Shown here in pieces: positions 1 through 6,795 of a DNA stretch of 11,126 nt. A program made the translations under genes and the position numbers. The DNA is taken from NCBI GenBank assembly GCA_015486785.1, contig WFQZ01000064.1, forward strand, positions 1 through 11,126. Reading direction: 5' to 3'. The stretch is from Thermoflexales bacterium (GTDB lineage: Bacteria > Chloroflexota > Anaerolineae > B4-G1 > SLSP01). The first letter of the stretch is position 1; each line of letters opens with the position of its first letter. The notes below the pieces were generated by a model. The model searched no databases, was not told the origin of the DNA, and worked only from the letters and a program-made list of their open reading frames with translations.

Positions 1-1
1 C

Positions 2-1126
2 CAGCGGGACTTTCTGGGCCTGCTCCTCAGTGTTCCGGCCATCACCGCGCTGGTTGTGGCCCTGGGGGCCGGATACATCAGCGAGCTAATCGGGCGCAAA
101 CGCGCCTTCATCTCCGGAAGTGTGTTGGTCATCGTGGCGCAAGCGACGATGCTGCTCTTCCCCACCACCACGATTTTGATCATCGCGGGCATCTTCAACG
201 GTGCGGGGCGCAGTCTGTTTATGGTGACCGCCGCGCCTTTCCTGATTGAACACAGTTCCGAGCAAGAACGCACGCACTTATTCAGCTTTAACACCGGATT
301 GCGGATGATCTCATCCTTCCTGGGGAATTTTTTGGGCGGCAGCCTGCCCTTGTGGATAAGCAGTTTGTGGCATGTGGCTCCGACTTCCAGCACCGCCTAC
401 GCCGGAGCTTTGGGGGTAACGTTGCTGCTGCGCATCATCTCGCTGGTGCCGCTGGCGCAGATGAAGGTCGCGCCCACGCGCCCGAAGCAGGAACGACCAG
501 CGCAGCCTTTCAGCGCGGCTTGGGAACAACGGCACACGCTCTCCCGGCTCTTGCTCCCTTCCTTAATCCTCTCGCTGGGCGCGGGGATGTTGATGCCGTT
601 TATGAACATCTTTTTCCGCTATCGCTTCGCCCTGCCGGATAGGGCCATCGGCAGTCTGTTTGGCATCGGCGCGTTGGGGATGGGATTGGCCACCTTCATC
701 GCGCCGCTGCTGGCCGGGAAATGGGGCAAGGCACACACGGTCGTCTTCACCCGCACCCTCTCAATCCCCTTTCTGATCATCCTGGGATTTGTGCCCAACT
801 TGTTCTTGGCCGAAGCCGCATTCGTGGTGCGGATGGCCTTGATGAACCTCTCCGGCCCGGTCTACCAGACGATGATTATGGAAAAGGCCGATGCGAGATC
901 CCGCAGCATCGCCGCCAGCCTCTTCAGCATGATTTGGAACTCCGGGCGAGCACTCAGCCCCAGCATCAGCGGCCCCATCCAGGAAGCCTACGGATTTTCG
1001 CCGGTATTCGTGATCACCATCACGTCCTACATAATTTCAGTGTATCTGGTGTACCTGTGGTTCGTAAAAACGGAGCCGCATCCGTCCGCCGCACTGCAAG
1101 CGACACCCTCTGAAACTTCGTGGTAA
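2..1126 (+). CDS. MFS transporter, 5'-truncated
   Basis: Integral membrane secondary transporter of the major facilitator superfamily; the substrate cannot be told. The frame is open to the left edge, so the start lies outside; 374 residues are visible against roughly 400 for a typical 12-helix MFS protein, so only a few dozen N-terminal residues are missing. The GTG at 56 is therefore not taken as the start. Near the left end the sequence GYISELIGRKRAF fits the MFS motif A loop between helices 2 and 3 (G-x-x-x-D/E-x-x-G-R-K/R). A basic, Pro-rich central loop (around 455-530) separates the two six-helix halves, and hydrophobic helices follow to the end. The short C-terminal tail after the last helix is polar. 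dtd begins 31 bp downstream in the same direction. Family is confident; an efflux or sugar role would be guesswork. Confidence 0.88.
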   Translation, partial: QRDFLGLLLSVPAITALVVALGAGYISELIGRKRAFISGSVLVIVAQATMLLFPTTTILIIAGIFNGAGRSLFMVTAAPFLIEHSSEQERTHLFSFNTGLRMISSFLGNFLGGSLPLWISSLWHVAPTSSTAYAGALGVTLLLRIISLVPLAQMKVAPTRPKQERPAQPFSAAWEQRHTLSRLLLPSLILSLGAGMLMPFMNIFFRYRFALPDRAIGSLFGIGALGMGLATFIAPLLAGKWGKAHTVVFTRTLSIPFLIILGFVPNLFLAEAAFVVRMALMNLSGPVYQTMIMEKADARSRSIAASLFSMIWNSGRALSPSISGPIQEAYGFSPVFVITITSYIISVYLVYLWFVKTEPHPSAALQATPSETSW

Positions 1127-1129
1127 AAT
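1100..1129 (+). promoter_or_regulatory. Candidate promoter of dtd
   Basis: An extended -10 element TGG-TAAAAT (TAAAAT at 1124-1129) overlaps the stop codon of the MFS gene. A weak -35 match, GCGACA at 1100-1105, lies 18 bp upstream. The likely start of transcription is near 1136, giving a leader of about 20 nt with a G-rich Shine-Dalgarno (AAGGGGG, about 1146-1152) just ahead of the dtd ATG. Seen by eye; the -35 is poor, so read-through from the MFS gene is an equal possibility. Confidence 0.45.
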
Positions 1130-1157
1130 CGCTACAACTCACACCAAGGGGGAAACG

Positions 1158-1610
1158 ATGAGAGCGGTAGTACAGCGAGTCACAGAGGCCGCGGTCCGCG
1201 TGGAAGGCAACGTCGTCGGGGAAATCGGGCGCGGTTTGCTGGTGCTTTTGGGCGCACGAGAGGGCGATTCCGAGCAGGAAGCCCGCTGGCTGGCCCACAA
1301 GATCGCCAACTTGCGCATTTTTCCCGATGCGGCGGGGAAGATGAACCTTTCCGTGCAAGCCGTGGGAGGCGCGGCACTGGTCGTCTCCCAATTCACCCTC
1401 TACGGGGATACCAGGCGGGGATTCCGCCCGTCGTTTGCCCACGCCGCGCCGCCGGAGATCGCCGAGCCGCTGGTGGATACGTTCATCACGGCCTTGCGTG
1501 CCGAAGGGGTGCCGGTCGAGAGCGGCATCTTCCGCGCGATGATGCAGGTCTCGCTGGTCAACGATGGCCCGGTCACGATCATCCTGGAGAAAGAAGCCTA
1601 TGGCAACTGA
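1158..1610 (+). CDS. dtd: D-aminoacyl-tRNA deacylase
   Basis: Cytosolic proofreading enzyme that hydrolyses the ester bond of D-aminoacyl-tRNAs (and mischarged Gly-tRNA-Ala), freeing the tRNA. The 150-residue length is normal for the DTD1 family. The N-terminus MRAVVQRV is the family hallmark. The two active-site motifs are present: SQFTLYGD at residues 77-84 (family SQFTL-x-x-D) and NDGPVT at 135-140, which carries the Gly-Pro pair (137-138) that forms the chiral-selective pocket across the dimer interface. RGFRPSF at 87-93 is also typical. The ATG at 1158 has a strong G-rich ribosome binding site a few bases upstream. The 3' end overlaps the next gene by 11 nt, suggesting co-transcription. 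No key residue is missing, so it is expected to be active. Confidence 0.97.
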   Translation: MRAVVQRVTEAAVRVEGNVVGEIGRGLLVLLGAREGDSEQEARWLAHKIANLRIFPDAAGKMNLSVQAVGGAALVVSQFTLYGDTRRGFRPSFAHAAPPEIAEPLVDTFITALRAEGVPVESGIFRAMMQVSLVNDGPVTIILEKEAYGN

Positions 1611-2535
1611 TCCCGCACTCTGCGCCTGGTTTCTCTTCCACAGCGGGCTGAAAACGTCACGGGCCAAGCTGTTGCTTTCCCGCTGGCAACAGGCCGGCGC
1701 GACGCTCGCGGACGCACTCCGAAAGCTGCCGGAGGGCGCGTCCGACCTGGAACTCACGCCGGAGGAGGCACAGAAACTCCATCCGCCCGCCCAACGGCCG
1801 CCCACGGAGGCCATCTGCTGGGACGATCCGCTCTATCCCGCCGGACTGCGCGATCTGCCGCTCAAAAAACGTCCCGCGCTCTTGTTCACCGCCGGGAAGC
1901 GCGAACTGCTCCGGTATCCGCGCATCTATCTGCCGCCCGACGTCCCCACGCCCGAAGCTCGCACGCTCTTGCAAGAAGCGATAGAGATTCTGCTGGGGGA
2001 AGCGATCCTGCCGGCCACCTTCGTCGGCAGCGAGACGGCGGAATTGCTCTGGGAAGTGATGGGGACCACCGAGGGCGCGGCTCTACTCTGGACTTATCAC
2101 AGCCTGGAGCGGCTGGAGCTTCCGCCCAAGGCGCAAAAGTGGCACGAGCGGCAACGGCTGTTGCTCATCACGCCCCTGCCGCCGGGCGCGGGGAGCAATC
2201 CCGCGTGGAAGCAGATGCTGCACGCCGTGGCTCAGGCGGACGCCGGAGGCAGCATCACCACGGAAGCCGTTGCGGCCCAACCGTCGTCCGTTGTGCGTCC
2301 CACCTTGCTGCTGGGCGAAGCTCCGCCGGCAGACCTACCTTCTTATGTGACCGTAAGCGATGAACCGCTAGAAATCCTTTTCTGGCTACCCCACGAGCCG
2401 CCGGCACCAACCGCGGCACTCGTCGCCGAAACGCCGCCGGAATACACCCGCACCCCAGAAGAGACTTTGCAACTTTTGGAAAGCGGCGGCCACGTTCCGG
2501 AAGTGCTGCGGGCGCGATTGCAAAAACATTCCTAG
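1600..2535 (+). CDS. DprA-like protein with degenerate core
   Basis: Probable divergent relative of DprA/Smf, the protein that loads RecA on incoming single-stranded DNA in transformation. Residues 1-60 look like the helical N-terminal region of DprA (a short helix-turn segment around SGLKTSRAKLLLSRW, 15-29). Residues 74-100 match the linker entering the DprA Rossmann fold: WDDPLYPAGL followed by LKKRPALLFTAGK (family D-x-x-YP-x-x-L...PP-x-L-x-x-x-G). After that the usual DprA signatures (GSR, SGxAxGID, RNRxI, the VVEA..SGSL loop) are not visible. The rest is Ala/Pro-rich with short hydrophobic strands, for example RLLLITPLPPGAG. The ATG at 1600 is chosen because GGAGA at 1586-1590 lies 9 nt upstream; an earlier in-frame ATG at 1564 would add 12 very basic residues inside dtd. 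The result is 311 residues. Function unknown; the DprA relation is inferred from the N-terminal third only. Confidence 0.6.
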   Translation: MATDPALCAWFLFHSGLKTSRAKLLLSRWQQAGATLADALRKLPEGASDLELTPEEAQKLHPPAQRPPTEAICWDDPLYPAGLRDLPLKKRPALLFTAGKRELLRYPRIYLPPDVPTPEARTLLQEAIEILLGEAILPATFVGSETAELLWEVMGTTEGAALLWTYHSLERLELPPKAQKWHERQRLLLITPLPPGAGSNPAWKQMLHAVAQADAGGSITTEAVAAQPSSVVRPTLLLGEAPPADLPSYVTVSDEPLEILFWLPHEPPAPTAALVAETPPEYTRTPEETLQLLESGGHVPEVLRARLQKHS

Positions 2536-2536
2536 C

Positions 2537-3073
2537 TCACGGCTGCCCTACCAGCGCCACGGCATCAATCTCGTTCCAAAATCCGGTGCGTGATTCGTCC
2601 AAGTCAATGCGCACGCTGAGCACCCGATACTCAGTCTGCGGCACGGTGACCGCCAGGATGCCCGGACACGGCCCGCGAGCATCCGTCCCCTCCCAGATCA
2701 CGTGCCCCGTTCCCTGCGTATCCACAAAGGTCACGCGCGTGATCGCGCCGCGCCCAAACGTTTGATAAACCCGCACCCCCGTGGCATGAACCGGCTTGGC
2801 GTAAGTCAACTGCACCCACTCGACGCCGTTCCCGCGTGCCGAAGCCCAGGCACGGGAATCATCGGCACAAGTTTCCACGTCCGGCGCACCGCGCATCCGG
2901 GCCGCGCTCCAATCGGGCATCCCGAACTCGGAGCTGGCCTGGGCCGTCGTGGCCCATTGCAGGAAACTCACCGGCGTAGGCGTCACCTTGACGGCGGGCG
3001 TAGGTTCAGCATGGCAAGCCGTGATCCCCCACATCAACAGAACCCACGTCGCAAACAATCCACCCCACTTCAT
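2537..3073 (-). CDS. Lipoprotein with discoidin/galactose-binding-like domain
   Basis: Predicted secreted lipoprotein of 178 residues. A short hydrophobic signal (residues 4-19) ends in the lipobox ITAC, so Cys20 should be lipidated. A Pro/Thr linker (about 23-35) follows, then a compact beta-rich domain to the end. This domain carries features of F5/8 type C (discoidin) or related galactose-binding-like folds: an ASSEFG and WSAARMRGAPD start, a central EWVQLTYAKPV strand, GVRVYQTF, and a closing FWNEIDAVALVG. Two cysteines in the domain could form a disulfide. Such domains bind glycans or other surface ligands; the ligand here is unknown. The ATG at 3071-3073 is chosen because it starts directly before the signal peptide. 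A purine-rich AGAAAGGGA lies about 14 nt upstream, which is long, and a TTG at 3103 would add ten charged residues. The stop lies one base from that of the convergent gene. Confidence 0.75.
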   Translation of the reverse strand: MKWGGLFATWVLLMWGITACHAEPTPAVKVTPTPVSFLQWATTAQASSEFGMPDWSAARMRGAPDVETCADDSRAWASARGNGVEWVQLTYAKPVHATGVRVYQTFGRGAITRVTFVDTQGTGHVIWEGTDARGPCPGILAVTVPQTEYRVLSVRIDLDESRTGFWNEIDAVALVGQP

Positions 3074-3130
3074 TTTCGCATCACGATCCCTTTCTAACCC
3101 CAATTCTTCAATTTGTGTTTATGGTTACTC

Positions 3131-3159
3131 TTGACTTTTCATTTCGGATATGATATACT
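3131..3159 (+). promoter_or_regulatory. Strong sigma70-type promoter of the rpiR pair
   Basis: TTGACT at 3131-3136, exactly 17 bp, then TATACT at 3154-3159, preceded by TG at 3151-3152 so that it is also an extended -10 (TGaTATACT). The predicted start is near 3166, giving a leader of about 77 nt to the first regulator ATG, which has AAGGAG at 3233-3238. It sits in the 169-bp gap between the minus-strand lipoprotein gene and the regulator, so the divergent gene must be transcribed from the same gap. A minus-strand TATCAT overlaps this -10 but lacks a good -35. Confidence 0.8.
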
Positions 3160-3166
3160 GCTACGC

Positions 3167-3182
3167 AATGGTACAAACCATT
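3167..3182 (+). promoter_or_regulatory. Palindromic operator candidate at +1 of the rpiR promoter
   Basis: A 16-bp perfect inverted repeat, AATGGT-ACAA-ACCATT, lies 7 bp downstream of the -10 box, covering the expected transcription start. A repressor bound here would block initiation. The obvious candidate is the RpiR protein encoded just downstream (autoregulation). The TGGT-N4-ACCA core also resembles the dre-type sites of the GntR/HutC regulators DasR and NagR (core TGGTCTAGACCA), which control N-acetylglucosamine genes; no such regulator is in the window. The arms could also form a weak RNA hairpin. Confidence 0.55.
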
Positions 3183-3242
3183 ATCGGTTCTGTTTTTTTT
3201 GTTTCGCATACAACAGCTATGACAGACTAAGAAAGGAGCATT

Positions 3243-4142
3243 ATGTTTCAAGACCGAATTCGCAAACACTATGATAAGTTGACTCCTGGCTTCCGCAAGC
3301 TGGCGGATTTCATCATGGAGCACACGCTAGACGCCGCATTCTTGACTGCGACCGAGCTTTCTCGGCGCGTGGGAGTAGACCCGGCCACCGTGGTACGCTT
3401 CGCGCAGGAGATGGACTACTCCGGCTACCGGGAACTTTCCCGCGAGATCAAGCGTTACGTGCGTGACCAAGTCACGAACTCCTACCGCCAAGCGCAAAAC
3501 GCGACCACCATCGAATCTATGGTCCTCTCGCTCAATGAGTTCGTCCAACAGGAACTCCAGCAATTCATCACCACCAACATGGGAGAGATCGCGCAACTCG
3601 TCGAGATCGTCGCCGAAGCCCCCAAAGTGTGGTTCACCGGAGAATACGGCGGCTACGACCTGGCATCACTGATGGCCAAGCGGTTCGATAGCTACGGCAT
3701 CCCGGCACGCAGCTTCCATCCCAGCATGGCTGAAACGGCGATGATTATGCCGGAGATCAAGCAAGATCACGTCTTGTTCGCCGTTGCCGACACATCTCCC
3801 AGCCTCGACACCGGCTACGCGGTGCGTCTGGCCAAGGAGAAAGGCATCAAAACCGTCACCGTTACTTGCTCCGGGGTGCTTCTATCGGCTCGCGAAGCAA
3901 ACGTTTCGCTGATTGTCCCCTGCCGCTCCCCATCCGGAGTCGATAGCTTCGGGATTTTTACCCTGGTGCTGAGCATGATCTGGGAAGCCATCGTCAAGCA
4001 GAAGGAAGAAGTCTCCTCGACAAGGCAGAAGGAGGCTCAAGCGGTACTCAAGGACTTGTTCAAGTTACGAGTAGAAACGCCGGAGTACGAAGTAGCTTCC
4101 CGCCAGGAACTTTGGAATCAAGCGTATGATTCCGAAAAGTAA
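3243..4142 (+). CDS. RpiR-family transcriptional regulator (first of pair)
   Basis: DNA-binding regulator of 299 residues, a normal length for the RpiR family (N-terminal HTH_6 plus C-terminal SIS domain that usually senses a sugar phosphate). The N-terminal domain (about 1-77) contains LTPGFRKLADFIMEH and the helix-turn-helix around TATELSRRVGVDPATVVRF and GYRELSREI, all typical. The SIS-like domain spans about 125-270 (VWFTGEYGGYDLASLMAKRF, VLFAVADTSPSLDT, AKEKGIKTVTVT, SAREANVSLIV). The usual phosphate-binding loop S-x-SG-x-T reads ADTSPSLDT and the first glycine loop reads GEYGGYD, so ligand binding may differ. A charged tail of about 35 residues follows. It lies behind a strong promoter with a palindrome at +1 and 27 bp ahead of a paralogue. 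Likely target: itself and the downstream sugar-transport operon (inference). Confidence 0.93.
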   Translation: MFQDRIRKHYDKLTPGFRKLADFIMEHTLDAAFLTATELSRRVGVDPATVVRFAQEMDYSGYRELSREIKRYVRDQVTNSYRQAQNATTIESMVLSLNEFVQQELQQFITTNMGEIAQLVEIVAEAPKVWFTGEYGGYDLASLMAKRFDSYGIPARSFHPSMAETAMIMPEIKQDHVLFAVADTSPSLDTGYAVRLAKEKGIKTVTVTCSGVLLSAREANVSLIVPCRSPSGVDSFGIFTLVLSMIWEAIVKQKEEVSSTRQKEAQAVLKDLFKLRVETPEYEVASRQELWNQAYDSEK

Positions 4143-4169
4143 CATGCCCATCGGCGAAAGGAAATAATC

Positions 4170-5027
4170 ATGTTTCACGATCAAATCAGTAAACACTACG
4201 AATCATTAACCCCCAGCTTCCGCAAGGTCGCCGACTTCATCTTGAATCACACACTGGACACCGCGTTCATGACCGCCACAGAGCTGGGACAGCGCGTGAA
4301 CGTAGATGCAGCGACGGTGATTCGCTTTTCGCAGAGCATCGGCTATACCGGCTATCGCCAGCTTTCACACGAGGTGCAACGTTACGTACAAAATCAGGTC
4401 ACGCAGCACTATCACATCGCCGCGCACACCAAAAGTAACGATACCTTGCTGCTCTCCCTACAAGAAGGGCTACAACAAAACCTCAAATACTTCAGCACCA
4501 CCGAAACCGGGCACTTGGCCGAAGCGGTCAAAGCCATCAACGAAGCCCCCAAGGTGTGGTTTAGCGGTGAGTTGACCAGCTACCCAATGGTTCAGAACCT
4601 GGCCTCCTCGTTGAAGATCACCGGAATGGACACCGAGACCTTCCGCCCCGACATCACCGCCATCACCAATGCCGTAGCTCAGATGAAAGCAGGAGATGCC
4701 TTATTGGTGTTGGCCGGGGAAAGCCCGGACATAGACGTGGGGTACGCCGTCAAGCTGGCGCGGGCCAGAGGAGTCAAGACCATCTGCATCACCAGCGTGC
4801 GCAGCTTGCTCCCGGCACGAGAGGCCGAGATCGTGGTGTACTACTCCTCCCACACCGCCGGCATGGTGGGATTCAGCCTCTTATACGCGATCTTGGGAAT
4901 GATCTGGGAAGCAATCTCAGCAATGCGCAACGAAGAGACCATCAAGATCGCCACGGAGATGTACGACAATCTCAGCAAACTGTTGGAGTATCGCGCCAAC
5001 TCCAAAGACTACGAGCTTCATTCCTAG
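4170..5027 (+). CDS. RpiR-family transcriptional regulator (second of pair)
   Basis: Paralogue of the preceding gene, 285 residues, same HTH_6 plus SIS layout. By eye about two thirds of the first 80 residues are identical between the two (for example KHY, LTP-FRK-ADFI, HTLD-AF-TATEL, GYR-LS), including most of the recognition region, while the SIS domains are clearly more diverged. That suggests the same or overlapping operators but different signals. In the SIS domain VWFSGELTSYPM and LLVLAGESPDIDV stand where the glycine loop and the sugar-phosphate loop are expected; neither has the canonical S-x-SG-x-T. The C-terminal tail of the first copy is shortened here. AAAGGA at 4157-4162 lies 7 nt before the ATG. 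The gene shares the upstream promoter and ends at a strong terminator. RpiR proteins act as dimers, so a heterodimer is possible. Confidence 0.93.
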   Translation: MFHDQISKHYESLTPSFRKVADFILNHTLDTAFMTATELGQRVNVDAATVIRFSQSIGYTGYRQLSHEVQRYVQNQVTQHYHIAAHTKSNDTLLLSLQEGLQQNLKYFSTTETGHLAEAVKAINEAPKVWFSGELTSYPMVQNLASSLKITGMDTETFRPDITAITNAVAQMKAGDALLVLAGESPDIDVGYAVKLARARGVKTICITSVRSLLPAREAEIVVYYSSHTAGMVGFSLLYAILGMIWEAISAMRNEETIKIATEMYDNLSKLLEYRANSKDYELHS

Positions 5028-5050
5028 CTAGAAGCCGTCAAACGAACTTC

Positions 5051-5083
5051 AGAGGGCTACTGTGTCCAGTAGCCCTCTTTTTT
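5051..5083 (+). terminator. Intrinsic terminator after the rpiR pair
   Basis: A perfect 12-bp stem, AGAGGGCTACTG (5051-5062) and CAGTAGCCCTCT (5067-5078), closes a TGTC tetraloop and runs into six T residues (5078-5083). It begins 23 bp after the stop of the second regulator and separates the regulator unit from the transport operon. Confidence 0.95.
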
Positions 5084-5089
5084 CACCAG

Positions 5090-5117
5090 TTGCCCGAAAT
5101 AAGCAATATGCTACACT
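5090..5117 (+). promoter_or_regulatory. Candidate promoter of the sugar-transport operon
   Basis: TTGCCC at 5090-5095, 16 bp, then TACACT at 5112-5117 preceded by TG at 5109-5110 (extended -10, TGcTACACT). Transcription would start near 5124, leaving an unusually long leader of about 317 nt before the binding-protein ATG. An ACAACCATTCG stretch at 5126-5136, just after the predicted +1, repeats one half (ACCATT) of the palindrome at the rpiR promoter, hinting at a shared regulator. No better promoter was found nearer the gene: TATACA-like bases around 5407 lack a -35. Confidence 0.5.
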
Positions 5118-5123
5118 CTCAGC

Positions 5124-5440
5124 GACAACCATTCGTTTACCCTTGTTGATCATAGCAGCGGGCGACACACGCTCTCACAGCATTTCCATCAATATGCAGT
5201 TCGCGCGTTCCGCACTGATCGCCGAACCGCATTGAGAGGAATCAGTTTGCTGGCCCTGAAGGACATGTTCAAACTCTCAGGGCAATCCCACCGAAGCAGG
5301 CCGGATCGGCACAGAAGGTGACACCCCCAAGGGGTTCTACATCGCAGGAGGTGAAAACTGACCCAAGGCTAAAACATCCACAGTACTTTACCGACACATT
5401 TTACACTATACATTCTCAAAACACGTAAGGAGGCAAGGAA
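5124..5440 (+). promoter_or_regulatory. Long, apparently structured 5' leader of the transport operon
   Basis: This 317-nt stretch holds no credible protein gene but several potential helices. GCCCTGA (5253-5259) pairs with TCAGGGC (5277-5283). GCCG/CGGC (5300-5310) closes a GAT triloop. ACCCC/GGGGT (5323-5335) closes a CAA triloop. TGAGAG (5233-5238) is complementary to two CTCTCA copies, at 5172-5177 and 5274-5279, so two mutually exclusive folds are possible; a third CTCTCA overlaps the -10 (5116-5121). Glycine-riboswitch-like words occur (GAGAG, CTGAAGG, AACTCTCAGG) but not the full consensus in order. A spare GGAGGTGA at 5347-5354 sits 87 nt ahead of the ATG. The true ribosome binding site is AAGGAGG at 5427-5433. 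Function is unproven; it could be a riboswitch, a protein-binding leader, or merely GC-rich DNA. Confidence 0.35.
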
Positions 5441-6781
5441 ATGAAACACCACAATCTATTGTTACTCACCCTGGTGCTGGTATCCCTGATCGCATCCGGG
5501 TGCGGGGGAAAACAGACCGCCACCGTAGCACCGCCGGCAAGTACCGAAAAGCCCGCTACCGAAGAAACCATCACGCTGCGCTACTTTATGTGGGACCCCG
5601 AATTCTCCGAAAAAGAACAGCAGATGGTAGATAAATTCATGGCCGCCAACCCCAACATCAAGGTTGAGCTTGAGGCCGTCGCCACCCCCGACTACTGGAC
5701 GAAGCTACAAGCTATGTCCGCCGCCGGGAATCTCCCCTGCGTTTTCAGCATGAGTTCCGGTTATGTGGATCAATGGATCAGCGACGGGCTGTTGGCCGAC
5801 ATCCAATCATACGTAGACCGCGACATCAAGCCGGACGATTACTTCACCGGCGTGTTTGACGTAGTGCGCGACAAGAAGAGCGGCCACATGCACGCCTTCC
5901 CATTCGCCTTCGTGGAAACGGTGCTCTTCTACAACCAGGACGCCTTCGATCAAGCGGGTGTGCCCTATCCCACAGATGGTTGGACCTGGGATGACTTCCT
6001 CAGCGCGGCCAAGAAGCTGACCGTGGACAAGGACGGAGATGGCACACCAGAGCAATACGGCTTCTGGTTCTACGGACGCTATGCCCACATTGAATCCTGG
6101 GTCTACCAAAACGACGGACGATTGTTGAACAAGGATAAGACCCGCTTTGACCCAGACGATAACGCCGTTGCGGCACTGAAGTTCCTCAATTCCCTGATCA
6201 ACGAGTACGGCGTAGCCCCCAAGCCCAAAGAAATGGAAGGCATCCGCCAACAGGACGTCTTCCCGATGGGCATGAGCGCGATGTGGGTGGATGGAGCGTG
6301 GAACATCAACAACGTCCGCGAGGTTGCCGGCGACAAATTCCACTGGGCCATCGCCCCCATCCCGCGCGGGCCACAGGCTACCGGCGACACAGCCTACGGC
6401 TGGCCTGACAGTCTGGCAATTTCCGCCAACTGCGCCCATCCAGATGAAGCCTGGGAATTCATCAAGTTCATCACCGGCCCGGCCCGCACCATTGACCTAA
6501 CCTTCGGCGGCAAGGTGCCCATCTACAAGCCGGTTGCGCTATCCGACGAATTCCTGGAGCGCGACAAGCAGCCCCCGAACAAAGATTTCCTGCTTTCCTG
6601 GGCGGACCACACCGGCCCCACCAGCTTCACCCCCGGTTGGGGTGAGTGGCGCGGCTATGCCGACGGCGCAGGTTTGGAAGGGAAACTCAATTCCGTCTTC
6701 AACGGTGAAGAAGACCTGAACACCGCGCTATCGGAAGCCAAAGAACACGCCAATAGTGTCCTGGAACGCTACTATCCATAA
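5441..6781 (+). CDS. ABC sugar transporter substrate-binding lipoprotein (CUT1)
   Basis: Extracellular solute-binding protein, family 1 (MalE-like), 446 residues, the usual length. The signal peptide MKHHNLLLLTLVLVSLIASGC ends in a lipobox with Cys21 as the lipidated residue. A short Thr/Ala/Pro linker follows. The mature protein starts with a beta-strand TITLRYFMWDP and continues through typical family elements: FMAANPNIKVELE, a flexible DYWTKLQAMSAAGNLPCVF segment, DIQSYVDRD, YNQDAFDQAGVPYP-DGWTWDDF, then FPMGMSAMWVDGAW and a C-terminal lobe with AWEFIKFITGP. Several Trp residues (TWDD, SWVYQ, MWVDG, PGWGEW) could stack on a sugar ring. It captures a sugar or oligosaccharide and hands it to the two permeases encoded next. 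The particular sugar cannot be read from the sequence. AAGGAGG lies 7 nt before the ATG. Confidence 0.95.
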   Translation: MKHHNLLLLTLVLVSLIASGCGGKQTATVAPPASTEKPATEETITLRYFMWDPEFSEKEQQMVDKFMAANPNIKVELEAVATPDYWTKLQAMSAAGNLPCVFSMSSGYVDQWISDGLLADIQSYVDRDIKPDDYFTGVFDVVRDKKSGHMHAFPFAFVETVLFYNQDAFDQAGVPYPTDGWTWDDFLSAAKKLTVDKDGDGTPEQYGFWFYGRYAHIESWVYQNDGRLLNKDKTRFDPDDNAVAALKFLNSLINEYGVAPKPKEMEGIRQQDVFPMGMSAMWVDGAWNINNVREVAGDKFHWAIAPIPRGPQATGDTAYGWPDSLAISANCAHPDEAWEFIKFITGPARTIDLTFGGKVPIYKPVALSDEFLERDKQPPNKDFLLSWADHTGPTSFTPGWGEWRGYADGAGLEGKLNSVFNGEEDLNTALSEAKEHANSVLERYYP

Positions 6782-6795
6782 ACCCAACAGCAGCC

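Noticed and set aside
1020..1814. Antisense open frame of 264 codons across the MFS end, dtd and the DprA-like start
   Set aside because: It spans three sense genes including the strongly conserved dtd; the translation resembles no protein family.
3167..3200. Attenuator or terminator formed by the AATGGT palindrome and the eight-T run at 3193-3200
   Set aside because: The stem is only 6 bp and AT-rich and is separated from the T-run by about 10 nt; an operator is more likely.
5234..5300. Glycine riboswitch (GAGAG, CTGAAGG, AACTCTCAGGGCAA, CACCGAAG strings)
   Set aside because: The CACCGAAG word comes after CTCTCAGG instead of before it, helix P1 cannot be closed, and the downstream genes are sugar transport. 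Kept only as part of the unassigned leader.
5278..5335. Cyclic-di-GMP (GEMM-I) riboswitch suggested by CAGGGCAATCC
   Set aside because: Only the first conserved string fits; the GNRA-capped helix and the GACGCAAAGCC block are absent.
5351..5428. 25-codon leader peptide from GTG at 5351 to TAA at 5426-5428
   Set aside because: The GGAGG motif overlaps the GTG itself, so no usable ribosome binding site exists, and the peptide has no notable composition.
5807..6439. Antisense open frame of 210 codons within the binding-protein gene
   Set aside because: It lies opposite a clear solute-binding protein and has no ribosome binding site or recognisable domain.
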